Position numbers and translations under genes: made by a program. Positions 1 to 6,931 of a stretch of 8,209 nucleotides of DNA are shown here, piece after piece. Location of the stretch: positions 1-8,209 of the forward strand of contig JBDTMT010000268.1 in assembly GCA_039934135.1 (NCBI GenBank), given 5' to 3'. The notes beneath the pieces were generated by a model. The model did not search any database, was not told the origin of the DNA, and saw only the letters and a program-made list of their open reading frames with translations. This stretch comes from JBDTMT01 sp039934135. GTDB lineage: Bacteria; Desulfobacterota; Binatia; HRBIN30; CADEER01. Position 1 is the stretch's first letter. Each line of letters opens with the position of its first letter.

Positions 1-122
1 ATGCCGTGATACATTTCGATGGTGCAGGCGTTGCGGCGTTCCGGGCGGTTGATGACGACGCGCAGCACGCCGTCGTGCAGCGCGGCATCGAGGTACTTGG
101 AATCGAGGTCGACACGGCTCAT
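1..122 (-). CDS. Enoyl-CoA hydratase/isomerase (crotonase) family protein, N-terminal fragment
   Basis: This minus-strand gene starts at the ATG at 122-120 and runs off the left edge, leaving 40 complete codons. The peptide begins MSRVDLDSKYLDAALHDG and continues with VLRVVINRPERRNACTIEM. The segment 'hydrophobic strand, then NRPERRNA' is the hallmark first strand and turn of the crotonase fold (usual form LNRPexxNA), where an enoyl-CoA or related acyl-CoA thioester is bound. The start is well supported: an AAGGAG Shine-Dalgarno sequence lies 5 nt upstream. Crotonase-family members catalyse hydration, isomerisation, ring cleavage or hydrolysis of acyl-CoAs in the cytoplasm. The oxyanion-hole and catalytic residues lie outside the window, so the exact reaction cannot be given. 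It is transcribed away from the glycan operon and is probably unrelated to it in function, although the two share the 147-bp intergenic region. Confidence 0.85.
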   Translation of the reverse strand, partial: MSRVDLDSKYLDAALHDGVLRVVINRPERRNACTIEMYHG

Positions 123-127
123 GCGGG

Positions 128-133
128 CTCCTT
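128..133 (-). promoter_or_regulatory. Shine-Dalgarno site of the crotonase-family gene
   Basis: Read on the minus strand this is AAGGAG, ending 5 nt before the ATG at 122-120. It is the strongest ribosome binding site in the window and fixes the start of the minus-strand gene. Confidence 0.7.
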
Positions 134-145
134 TTCGGCCCGCCG

Positions 146-174
146 GGAGTAGGGCCTCACGGCCTGCCGGTCAA
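146..174 (-). promoter_or_regulatory. Possible promoter for the crotonase-family gene
   Basis: On the minus strand, TTGACC (174-169) is followed after exactly 17 nt by TACTCC (151-146). The -35 matches the sigma-70 consensus at five of six positions. The -10 is poor, sharing only the initial TA. Spacing is ideal and the site lies about 25 bp upstream of the start codon, so it would give a short leader. In GC-rich genomes -10 boxes are often weak, but this remains a tentative call. Confidence 0.25.
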
Positions 175-189
175 GCGGTCGCGGCTTGA
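171..189. promoter_or_regulatory. 19-bp dyad (TCAAGC-N7-GCTTGA), candidate operator or paired divergent -35 elements
   Basis: The arms TCAAGC (171-176) and GCTTGA (184-189) are perfect inverted repeats separated by 7 bp, the geometry of many dimeric helix-turn-helix operators. It lies centrally between the divergent starts at 122 and 270. The left arm overlaps TTGACC on the minus strand. The right arm overlaps TTGATT (186-191) on the plus strand, which has a weak GACACT 19 nt downstream. The dyad may therefore be a repressor site occluding both promoters, or simply two back-to-back -35 motifs. No regulator gene is in the window. Confidence 0.3.
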
Positions 190-224
190 TTCGCCGCTGC
201 AATCCATGCAGACACTGCCAGGTC

Positions 225-269
225 ATGCAGCGGCCGCGACGTGCGCGCGTGGATAAAGAGCGCACCTGA
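225..269 (+). CDS. Possible 14-codon leader ORF upstream of the GH-GT2 gene
   Basis: An ATG at 225 opens an in-frame 14-codon peptide, MQRPRRARVDKERT, rich in arginine. Its TGA (267-269) directly abuts the ATG of the next gene (TGAATG). This arrangement would allow translational coupling or attenuation. The upstream AGG at 220-222 is too close to be a good ribosome binding site and there is no conservation evidence. An open stretch this short is expected by chance at this GC content. I list it because the exact stop-start junction matches the style of the operon's other junctions. Confidence 0.15.
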   Translation: MQRPRRARVDKERT

Positions 270-2828
270 ATGGCGGCAGCGACGAGCGTGGCAACGGCGC
301 GCACCTGGCCGCAGGACGACGCCACCGACCGTCTGACGGCGCGCGGCAAGTTCTTCTTTCGCGGCGCCGAGAAGGCCTTCCTGAAGAGCGTCACCTACGG
401 CCCGTTCGCGCCTGGCGAGGACGGCACGCAGTTCCCCCGTCCGGCGCTGGCGCAGCGCGACTTCGCCCTCATGCGCGAGCTCGGCGCCAACGCCATTCGC
501 ACCTTCACCGTGCCGCCGACCTGGCTGCTCGACCTGGCCGGCCAATACGAGCTCGGGTTGATGGTCGGCCTGCCGTGGACCGAGCACGTCTGTTTTCTGG
601 AGGACCGGCGCGTCGTCGCCGAGGTGCGCGCGGCGGTGCGCGACGGCGTGCGCCGCTGCCAGCGCCACCCGGCCGTGCTGGCCTATTTTGTCGGCAACGA
701 GATTCCGCCCGACATCGTGCGCTGGCTCGGCGCCGAGCGGGTGCAGGCGTTCGTCGCCTCGCTGGCCGATATCGTCAAGCAGGACGATCCGCAGGCGCTG
801 GTCAGCTACGCCAACTTCCCGCCCACCGAGTACCTCGATCTCACCGAGCTCGATTTCGTCGCCTTCAACGTCTACCTGCACCGCGAGCCCGACTTCCGCC
901 GCTACCTGATGCGGCTGCAGAGCCTGGCCGGCGACAAGCCGCTGGTGCTGACGGAATTCGGCGTCGACTCGATGCGCGAGGGCGGCGACCATCAGGCGGC
1001 GATTCTCAGCTGGCAGGTGCGCGCCGCGTTCGAGCTCGGCGTCGCCGGCACGTCGATCTTCGCCTGGACCGACGATTGGTTCACCGGCGGCTTTCAGGTC
1101 GAGGACTGGGCCTTCGGTCTGGTCGACCGCGAGCGCAACCGCAAACCGGCCTTCGCAGAGGTGCAGCAGCTCTACCGCCAGCCGCTGCCGCTGCCGCCGG
1201 CGGCGGCGCCGAAGATCTCCGTCGTCATCTGCGCCTACAACGCCGAGCGCACGATGGATGCGTGCCTGCAGTCGCTGCGCGGCCTGCGCTATCCAAACTA
1301 CGACGTGGTGGTGGTCAACGACGGCTCGACCGACGGGACGCTGCAGATCTCGCAGAGCTTCCCCGAGGTGCTGCTGATCTCGCAGGAGAACCGCGGCCTC
1401 AGCGCGGCGCGCAACGTCGGCGCCGAGGCGGCGAGCGGCGACATCATCGCGTACACGGACTCCGACTGCGTCGTCGATCCGGACTGGCTCACCTATCTCG
1501 CCCACACCTTCATCAATGGCGGCTTCGTCGCCGTCGGCGGCCCCAACCTGCCGCCGCCCGAGGAGTCGCGCACCGCGGCCTGCGTCGCCGCGTCGCCCGG
1601 TGGGCCGACACACGTGCTGCTCAACGACGACGTCGCCGAGCACATCCCGGGCTGCAACATGGCCTTCTCGCGCGCCGTGCTGCTCGAGCTCGGCGGTTTC
1701 GATCCGGTCTTCCGCTCGGCCGGCGACGACGTCGACCTGTGCTGGCGCTTCCAGGATGCCGGGCACGTCATCGGCTTCAGCCCGGCGGCGATGGTCTGGC
1801 ACTTCCGCCGCAACACCGTGCGCGCCTACCTGAAGCAGCAGCGCGGCTACGGCGCCGCCGAGGCGCTGCTCTATTTCAAGCATCCGTACCGCTTCAATCT
1901 GCTCGGCCAGTCGAAGTGGCTCGGCCGCATCTACGGCGATCTCGAACACTCGCTCTTCCTGCGCCGCCCGGTGATCTACTACGGCACCTTCGGCCGCGCC
2001 TTCTTCCAGACCCTGTACGAAGCGCCGGCGTCGATCTTCGCCTTCCTGCCGTTCACGCTGGAGTGGAACCTGGTCGGCCTGCTGGTGCTGATCGGCGCGC
2101 TCAGCGCCGGCGCCTGGGGAATCATTGGCGCGCTGCCGTTGCTGGTGGCGTTTGCCGCCGCCGCGGCGACGGCGTGGCGGGCGCGGCTCGACCCGCGCTA
2201 CGACAACGCCTCGAGCCGCGTGCTGGTCGCCGTGCTGACCTACCTCGGTCCGCTGCTGCGCAGCTGGGAGCGCTATCGCACGCGTCTCGAAGGCACGGCG
2301 ACGGTCGAGCGCGTGCAGTTCGGCCCGCCGTCGCAGCGGCCGCGTTACGATTGGCGCCGCCGCACCATGTCGCTGGCCTTTTGGACCGAGGCCGGCGTCG
2401 AGAAGGAGCAGCTGCTGCAAGGTGTCATCGACTTCCTCAAGCCGCGCAAGTTCCAGATCGCCATCGATCAGGGCTGGAGCGAGTGGGACGTCGAGGTGCA
2501 CCGCGGCCTGTGGGCGCGCGCCAAGTTGCTGGTGGCGGTCGAGCACCACGGCGGCGCCAAGGGCGTGCTGCGCGTGCGCGCCGCGGCCTATCCGTCGTTC
2601 CTGGCGCGCGTCGCGCTCGGCGGCCTTGGGCTCGGCGTCGGCGCCTTGGCGCTGCTGGCGCCGGCCAGCGGCGTCGTCTTAGCGGCGTTGGCCGCGGCGG
2701 CGGCGGCGAGCGGCATTGTGCGCTCGGTGCTCGGCCTCGGGCGCGTCGTGCCGCAGGTGGTGGAGATCGTCGCCGTGCGCCTCGGCCTGACCGCGGTCGA
2801 CGGGCGGCGCGCAGCCGGCGGCGCATGA
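270..2828 (+). CDS. Fusion protein: clan GH-A glycoside hydrolase-like domain + family 2 glycosyltransferase + C-terminal membrane region
   Basis: The 852-aa protein has three parts. Residues about 20-310 form a (beta/alpha)8 glycoside-hydrolase-like domain of the GH2/GH5 sort. VGNEIPP gives the acid/base N143-E144, LTEFG gives the likely nucleophile E229, and IFAWTDDW (W266) ends the barrel. Residues about 314-560 are a GT2 (GT-A) transferase: ISVVICAYN at the start, DGSTDG (D351), the DSD metal/sugar-nucleotide motif (D397-D399) and GDDVDLCWR (base probably D487). Hydrophobic segments follow at about 590-645. A soluble segment at about 695-778 resembles nothing I recognise. Ala/Gly-rich hydrophobic helices at about 781-825 follow. 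There is no signal peptide and no membrane span between GH and GT2, so both appear cytoplasmic. GT2 enzymes transfer sugars from nucleotide sugars; the GH part may trim, branch or transglycosylate the product, or bind sugar without hydrolysis. The ATG at 270 is the first start after an in-frame TGA; AGAG 9 nt upstream is a weak ribosome site. The stop overlaps the ABC gene. Domain calls are firm; the substrate is unknown. Confidence 0.9.
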   Translation: MAAATSVATARTWPQDDATDRLTARGKFFFRGAEKAFLKSVTYGPFAPGEDGTQFPRPALAQRDFALMRELGANAIRTFTVPPTWLLDLAGQYELGLMVGLPWTEHVCFLEDRRVVAEVRAAVRDGVRRCQRHPAVLAYFVGNEIPPDIVRWLGAERVQAFVASLADIVKQDDPQALVSYANFPPTEYLDLTELDFVAFNVYLHREPDFRRYLMRLQSLAGDKPLVLTEFGVDSMREGGDHQAAILSWQVRAAFELGVAGTSIFAWTDDWFTGGFQVEDWAFGLVDRERNRKPAFAEVQQLYRQPLPLPPAAAPKISVVICAYNAERTMDACLQSLRGLRYPNYDVVVVNDGSTDGTLQISQSFPEVLLISQENRGLSAARNVGAEAASGDIIAYTDSDCVVDPDWLTYLAHTFINGGFVAVGGPNLPPPEESRTAACVAASPGGPTHVLLNDDVAEHIPGCNMAFSRAVLLELGGFDPVFRSAGDDVDLCWRFQDAGHVIGFSPAAMVWHFRRNTVRAYLKQQRGYGAAEALLYFKHPYRFNLLGQSKWLGRIYGDLEHSLFLRRPVIYYGTFGRAFFQTLYEAPASIFAFLPFTLEWNLVGLLVLIGALSAGAWGIIGALPLLVAFAAAAATAWRARLDPRYDNASSRVLVAVLTYLGPLLRSWERYRTRLEGTATVERVQFGPPSQRPRYDWRRRTMSLAFWTEAGVEKEQLLQGVIDFLKPRKFQIAIDQGWSEWDVEVHRGLWARAKLLVAVEHHGGAKGVLRVRAAAYPSFLARVALGGLGLGVGALALLAPASGVVLAALAAAAAASGIVRSVLGLGRVVPQVVEIVAVRLGLTAVDGRRAAGGA

Positions 2829-4609
2829 TCATCCGCCGCACGGCCGGCTATCTGTGGCCGTACCGGGCGCACATCGCATTGGCGCTGCTGCAGGTGGCGG
2901 CGCTCAACGCGCTCGAGCTGCTCAAGCCGTGGCCGCTGCAACTGGTCATCGACACCGTGCTCGGCGGTCACCCGCCGGCGTGGCAACGCTTGAACGGCCT
3001 GCCGCCGACGACGCTGCTGGCGGTGGCGGCTGGCGGCTTGGTGGCGATCCACGCCGTGCTCGGCCTGATCGCGGTGTGGAACAACTACACCACCATCTCG
3101 GTCGGGCAGGGCATGGTCAACGACCTGCGCAGCCGCTTCTACGATCACCTGCAGCGCCTGTCGCTGTCGTTCCACGCCCGCGCCGGCGTCGGCGATCTGC
3201 TCTACCGCGTCACCGGCGACACCTACGCCATCCAGACGCTGGCGATGAACGGGCTGTTCCCGATCATCTCGGCGACCATCCTGCTGGTCGGCATGGTGGT
3301 GATCATGCTGCGCATCGATCCGCTGATGACGCTGGTCGCCGCCGGCATCGCGCCGCTGCTGCTGCTCGGCATCGTGCTCGTCAATCGCCGCCTCGGCGCC
3401 ATGGCCACCGAGATGCGCGAGCGCGAGAGCGCGGTGTTCCAGATCGTGCAGCGCAACCTCTCCGCCATCAAGCTGGTGCAGGCCTTCTCGCGCGAGGCGA
3501 TCGAGCACCGCGCCTTTCTCGACGGCAGCCGCGCCAGCCTGCGCAGCGGCCTGCGGCTGTACACCATGCAGACCGCCTACGGCGCCGCCACTGGCGTCAT
3601 CGTCGCCGCCGGCACGGCGACCGTGCTGTGGGTCGGCGCGCACCAGGTGTGGAGCGGCCGGCTGAGCATCGGCGAAGTGGTGGTCTTCGTCAGCTATCTC
3701 GGTTCACTGTACGCGCCGATCAACTCCATCGTGCAGACCATCGGCCTGGTGCAGGGGGCGCGCGCCGGTGTGGTGCGCGTCTTCAGCATCCTCGATGCCG
3801 AGCCGCCGCTGCGCGACGGCGCCGCCAACCTGCCGGCGCCGGTGCGCGGCGCGGTGCGCTTTCGCGACGTCAGCTTCGCCTATCCCGACGGCGCCTTGGC
3901 GCTGCGCCACATCGATCTCGACGTCGCCCCTGGCGAGTGCATCGCTATCGTCGGCGCCACCGGCGCCGGCAAGAGCACGCTGGTCAGCCTGATCGGACGC
4001 TTCTACGACGCCAGCGAGGGCGAGGTGCTGGTCGACGGCATCGACGTGCGCACGCTGCGCAGCGAAGGGCTGCGCAGCCAGATCAGCATGGTGCTGCAGC
4101 CGCCGATCGTCTTTCCGATGACCATCCACGACAACATCGCCTACAGCCGCCCGGCGGCGACGCGCGCCGACGTCGAGGCGGCGGCGCAGCTGGCGCAGGC
4201 CGACGAGTTCATCAGTCGCCTGCCGGACGGCTTCGACACGGTGGTCGGCGAGCAGGGCTCGACGCTGTCGGAAGGCGAGCGTCAGCGCCTCACCATCGCG
4301 CGGGCGGTGCTGCGCCAGTCGCCGATCCTGATCCTCGACGAGCCGACCGCGTCGGTCGACGTCACCACCGAGGCGGCGATCATGGCCGGTCTGGAACGCC
4401 TCATGGCCGGCCGCACCACCTTCGTCATCGCGCATCGCCTCAGCACCGTGCGGCGCGCGCACCGCATCATCGTCCTGCATCAGGGCGTGATCGTGGAGGA
4501 AGGCACGCTCGAGGCGCTGCTGGCGCGCCAGGGCGTCTTCGCGCGCATGCACGCGACGCAGTTCGCCGACGCGCCGCGCGCCGCGGCGGCCGCGGTGGCC
4601 GAGGCGTAG
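2825..4609 (+). CDS. ABC exporter half-transporter (MsbA/NdvA-type, fused TMD-NBD)
   Basis: A 594-aa half-transporter that would act as a homodimer in the inner membrane, exporting or flipping a lipid-linked or soluble glycan with ATP. The N-terminal half has six predicted membrane helices at about 15-42, 62-85, 143-165, 168-188, 252-275 and 280-306, the type I exporter layout. The nucleotide-binding domain (about 340-580) is complete: Walker A GATGAGKST (377-385), Q-loop Q425, signature LSEGERQR (481-488), Walker B ILILDEP (501-507, with D505 and E506) and H-loop H537 in IAHRLST. All catalytic residues are present, so an active ATPase is expected. The signature has E in place of the usual second G and E for Q (LSGGQ to LSEGE), a variant seen in several exporters. 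The ATG at 2825 overlaps the preceding TGA (ATGA), implying translational coupling. Length matches MsbA and NdvA/ChvA. Because it sits between a synthase and three glycosyltransferase-like genes, it is probably the exporter for their product. Drug or lipid export is possible but less likely. Confidence 0.93.
   Translation: MIIRRTAGYLWPYRAHIALALLQVAALNALELLKPWPLQLVIDTVLGGHPPAWQRLNGLPPTTLLAVAAGGLVAIHAVLGLIAVWNNYTTISVGQGMVNDLRSRFYDHLQRLSLSFHARAGVGDLLYRVTGDTYAIQTLAMNGLFPIISATILLVGMVVIMLRIDPLMTLVAAGIAPLLLLGIVLVNRRLGAMATEMRERESAVFQIVQRNLSAIKLVQAFSREAIEHRAFLDGSRASLRSGLRLYTMQTAYGAATGVIVAAGTATVLWVGAHQVWSGRLSIGEVVVFVSYLGSLYAPINSIVQTIGLVQGARAGVVRVFSILDAEPPLRDGAANLPAPVRGAVRFRDVSFAYPDGALALRHIDLDVAPGECIAIVGATGAGKSTLVSLIGRFYDASEGEVLVDGIDVRTLRSEGLRSQISMVLQPPIVFPMTIHDNIAYSRPAATRADVEAAAQLAQADEFISRLPDGFDTVVGEQGSTLSEGERQRLTIARAVLRQSPILILDEPTASVDVTTEAAIMAGLERLMAGRTTFVIAHRLSTVRRAHRIIVLHQGVIVEEGTLEALLARQGVFARMHATQFADAPRAAAAAVAEA
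4601..4604 (+). promoter_or_regulatory. Shine-Dalgarno site of the first tandem GT-like gene
   Basis: GAGG ends 8 nt before the ATG at 4613 and lies within the last codons of the ABC transporter gene. It supports the 4613 start and gives this gene its own initiation site despite the 3-nt gap after the preceding stop. Confidence 0.4.
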
Positions 4610-4612
4610 AGC

Positions 4613-5779
4613 ATGCGCATCGTGGTCACCGGCCTGGTGGCGACCTATCCGCTCGGCGGCGTCAGCTGGGACTACCTGGCTTACGTCGACGGCTTTCGCC
4701 GCCTCGGCGCCGAGGTGCTGTACCTGGAGGACACCGGCGGCTGGTTCTACCATCCGGCGGCCGAGACGTTCGACGACGACGCGGCGCCGAACCTGGCGTA
4801 TCTCCAGTCCGCTCTGGCGCGCATCGACGCCGCCGATCTGGCCTGGGCGGTGCGCGCCCCCGACGGCACGCTGCACGGCAGCCCGCTCAGCGCCGTGTCG
4901 AGCTTCTGCCGCGGCGCCGATCTGTTCCTCAACGTCTCCGGCGCCTGCTGGCTGCGCGACGAATATCGCGGCGCGCGCCGCACGGCATATCTCGACACCG
5001 ATCCCGGCTTCACGCAGACCAAGCTGCGCGCCGCGCAGCAGGGGAGCGCGACGAAGGATCAGCAATTCTCCGTCGACCTGATCCACCAGCACGACCGCTT
5101 CTTCACCTTCGCCGAACACATCGGCGCGGCGGATTGCCGCGTGCCGGTCTGTGATCTGGACTGGAAGACGACGCGCCAGCCGCTGGTGTTGGAGCGCTGG
5201 CCGGTGCGGGCGCCTACCGCCGCCGGCAGGCCCTACACGACGGTCATGTCGTGGAAGGTGGAGCCGGCGCAGCCTGTCATCGACGGCATCGCCTACGGCG
5301 GCAAGGACGTCGAGTTCAGCCGCTTCGTCGACCTGCCGCGCCGCGTCGACGTGCCGTTGGAGATCGCCCTCGGCGGCGCCGCGCCGCGCGATGACTTGCA
5401 GCGCGCCGGCTGGCAGATCGTCGAAGCGTATCAGCGCTCGACGACGATGGACGTCTACCAGGACTATCTCTACGCCTCGCGCGGCGAGTGGAGCGTCGCC
5501 AAGCAGGTGTACGTCGCGCTGCGCAGCGGGTGGTTCAGCACGCGCAGCGCCTTCTATCTCGCCGCCGGCAAGCCGGTGGTGGTGCAGGACACCGGCTGGA
5601 GCGCGCACTATCCGACCGGCGCCGGCCTGTTCGCCTTCTCAACCATCGACGAAGCCGCCGCGGCGCTGGCCGAGATCGAGTCCGACTATGCGCGCCACTG
5701 CGACGCGGCCCGCGCCGTCGCCGAACGCGAGCTCGACGCCGAGCCGGTGCTGACGCGCCTGCTGGCCGACGCGGAGTGA
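4613..5779 (+). CDS. Putative GT-B-fold glycosyltransferase-like protein, tandem paralogue 1
   Basis: A 388-aa cytoplasmic protein with no signal peptide or membrane span. It begins with a Rossmann-type strand and glycine loop (MRIVVTGLVATYPLGG), then GFRRLGAEVLYLED, resembling the N-terminal half of GT-B glycosyltransferases. Features shared with the two following genes are NxSGxxxLRD (N107), DTDPGFTQ (128-135), DCxxPxxDxxW, YTTVxxW, FVDLP, GEWSVAK (291-297) and YLAAGKPVVVQDTG (315-328). The last occupies the place of the donor-binding EAMACGTPVV-like segment of GT4-type enzymes, and a TGAGLFAF...DEA helix follows as in that family. From this I infer transfer of a sugar from a nucleotide sugar; donor and acceptor are unknown. 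The classic E-x7-E motif is not obvious, so another role in glycan modification is possible. The gene starts 3 nt after the ABC stop, with GAGG 8 nt before its ATG. Among the three, this copy has the most canonical N-terminus (YPLGGVSWDYLAYV). Confidence 0.8.
   Translation: MRIVVTGLVATYPLGGVSWDYLAYVDGFRRLGAEVLYLEDTGGWFYHPAAETFDDDAAPNLAYLQSALARIDAADLAWAVRAPDGTLHGSPLSAVSSFCRGADLFLNVSGACWLRDEYRGARRTAYLDTDPGFTQTKLRAAQQGSATKDQQFSVDLIHQHDRFFTFAEHIGAADCRVPVCDLDWKTTRQPLVLERWPVRAPTAAGRPYTTVMSWKVEPAQPVIDGIAYGGKDVEFSRFVDLPRRVDVPLEIALGGAAPRDDLQRAGWQIVEAYQRSTTMDVYQDYLYASRGEWSVAKQVYVALRSGWFSTRSAFYLAAGKPVVVQDTGWSAHYPTGAGLFAFSTIDEAAAALAEIESDYARHCDAARAVAERELDAEPVLTRLLADAE
5773..5776 (+). promoter_or_regulatory. 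GGAG ribosome binding site that discriminates two adjacent ATGs
   Basis: The junction reads GGAG-TGA-ATG-ATG. The GGAG lies inside the end of the upstream gene, only 3 nt from the ATG at 5780 but 6 nt from the ATG at 5783. The spacing favours 5783 as the main start, although both are in frame and differ by one methionine. Confidence 0.45.
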
Positions 5780-5782
5780 ATG

Positions 5783-6931
5783 ATGCCGACGCGCATCGCC
5801 GTCGCCGGCGGTCTGGCCCGCAATCCGATCGCCGCGGGCGGTTACGTGTGGGCGTTCCTGCAGTACGTGCTCGGCTTCCGCGCCCTCGGCTGCGAGGTGC
5901 TGTACGTCGAGCATGTGGACGCCAAGGACTGCATCGACACCGCCTGGCAGCCGGCGCCCTTCGCGACGTCGGCGAATGTCGCGATGTTTCGCAGCCTGGT
6001 GGCGCGCCACGGACTCGATGCGGCGTTGCTGCTGGCGGACGGCGATGCGTACATCGGCCGCTCGCGCGCCGAGGTGCGTGAATGGGTCGCCACCGCCGAC
6101 GTGTTCGTCAATCTCTCCGGCCGCTTCCACCTGCGCGACGTCATGGACGGGGCGCGGCGGCGCGTCTATGTCGACCTCGACCCCGGCTTCACGCAGATCT
6201 GGCAGGCGCAGTACGGCGTCGACATGAACCTCGCCGGGCACGACGCGCACTTCACCGTCGGCCTCAATCTCGGCCGACCCGACTGTCCGATCCCGACGCT
6301 CGATCTGCACTGGCATGCGCTGCTGCCGCCGGTGGTGTTGGAGGAGTGGACGCCGGACGGCATGCCGGGCGAGCGCTACACGACGGTCGCCGATTGGCGC
6401 GGCTACGCGCCGGTGCAATGGCAGGGCGTGTGGTACAAGCAGAAGTCGGACGAGTTCCTGCGCATGATCGATCTGCCGCAACGCGTCGCCGTGCCGCTCG
6501 AGATCTGCCTCGCCATTCATCCCGACGAGCCCGATCTGCCGCGCCTGCGCGCCCACGGCTGGCAGCTCAGCGATCCGCACGTGCTGGCCGCCGACAGCGA
6601 GGTCTATCGCAGCTACGTGCGCGCCTCGCGCGGCGAGTGGAGCGTCGCCAAGCAAGGCTATGTCGTCGGCCGCACCGGCTGGGTGAGCGACCGCAGCGTC
6701 TGCTACCTCGCCGCCGGCCGCCCGGTGGTGATCCAGGACACCGGGCTCGGCCGCGGTCTGCCGCTCGGCGAGGGCCTGCTGGTGTTCGACGATGCCGACG
6801 GCGCGGTCGCGGCGCTGGGCGCCGTCGAGCGCGACTATGCGCATCACGCCGCCGCGGCGCAGGCGCTGGCCGCCGAGCATTGCGATGCGCGGCGCGTGCT
6901 GCGCGGCCTGCTCGAGGTGTCGGAGGGCTGA
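5783..6931 (+). CDS. Putative GT-B-fold glycosyltransferase-like protein, tandem paralogue 2
   Basis: A 382-aa protein, or 383 aa if the adjacent ATG at 5780 is used; the GGAG at 5773-5776 is better spaced for 5783. It aligns end to end with the genes on both sides. The N-terminal strand and glycine loop are MPTRIAVAGGLARNPIAAGGY, followed by GFRALGCEVLYVEH, NLSGRFHLRD (N110), DLDPGFTQ (131-138), PDCPIPTLDLHW, YTTVADW, MIDLPQRV, GEWSVAK (284-290) and YLAAGRPVVIQDTG (Y308). A 33-nt stretch around GEWSVAK (6622-6654) is identical to paralogue 1. A 40-nt stretch around YLAAGRPV (6688-6727) differs from paralogue 3 by one base. No membrane segment or signal peptide is visible. The protein is probably cytosolic, working with the membrane synthase. 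I infer a glycosyltransferase from the C-terminal donor-site-like segment; the substrate is unknown. The upstream stop at 5777-5779 abuts the ATG at 5780, so translation is probably coupled. Confidence 0.8.
   Translation: MPTRIAVAGGLARNPIAAGGYVWAFLQYVLGFRALGCEVLYVEHVDAKDCIDTAWQPAPFATSANVAMFRSLVARHGLDAALLLADGDAYIGRSRAEVREWVATADVFVNLSGRFHLRDVMDGARRRVYVDLDPGFTQIWQAQYGVDMNLAGHDAHFTVGLNLGRPDCPIPTLDLHWHALLPPVVLEEWTPDGMPGERYTTVADWRGYAPVQWQGVWYKQKSDEFLRMIDLPQRVAVPLEICLAIHPDEPDLPRLRAHGWQLSDPHVLAADSEVYRSYVRASRGEWSVAKQGYVVGRTGWVSDRSVCYLAAGRPVVIQDTGLGRGLPLGEGLLVFDDADGAVAALGAVERDYAHHAAAAQALAAEHCDARRVLRGLLEVSEG
6922..6927 (+). promoter_or_regulatory. Shine-Dalgarno site of the third tandem GT-like gene
   Basis: GGAGGG in the last codons of the preceding gene ends 3 nt before the ATG at 6931. 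The core GGAGG (6922-6926) has 4 nt spacing. It supports initiation at 6931, where the upstream TGA and the new ATG share one base (TGATG). Confidence 0.55.

Noticed and set aside
197..230. Short repeats in the leader region (CTGCA-N5-TGCAG at 197-211 and a second CATGCAG at 224-230)
   Set aside because: Arms of 5-7 bp in a short region are close to chance expectation and match no known operator or riboswitch.
171..2549. A 792-codon open frame on the minus strand antisense to the GH-GT2 gene
   Set aside because: Its translation is rich in Arg, Ala, Gln and His with no recognisable domain, whereas the plus-strand frame contains intact GH and GT2 motifs. Long antisense frames are normal at this GC content.
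2643..2714. GCG/GCC-rich repetitive stretch near the end of the GH-GT2 gene
   Set aside because: It encodes an alanine-rich membrane helix, and the codon repetition follows from composition. No regular tandem unit is present.
575..2824. An in-frame extension of the ABC transporter upstream to 575
   Set aside because: The extension is an Arg/Ala-rich out-of-frame shadow of the GH-GT2 gene. ABC homology begins at the ATG at 2825, which also forms the ATGA overlap.
3704..5608. A 634-codon minus-strand open frame across the ABC and first GT-like genes
   Set aside because: It spans the 3' end of one well-supported plus-strand gene and most of the next, has no motif I recognise, and shows the His/Arg/Gln-rich composition typical of antisense frames in GC-rich DNA.
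6082..6930. An in-frame extension of paralogue 3 upstream to 6082
   Set aside because: The extra sequence is low-complexity Arg-rich shadow translation of paralogue 2. The ATG at 6931 has a GGAGG site and begins exactly where the paralogues' N-terminal strand begins.
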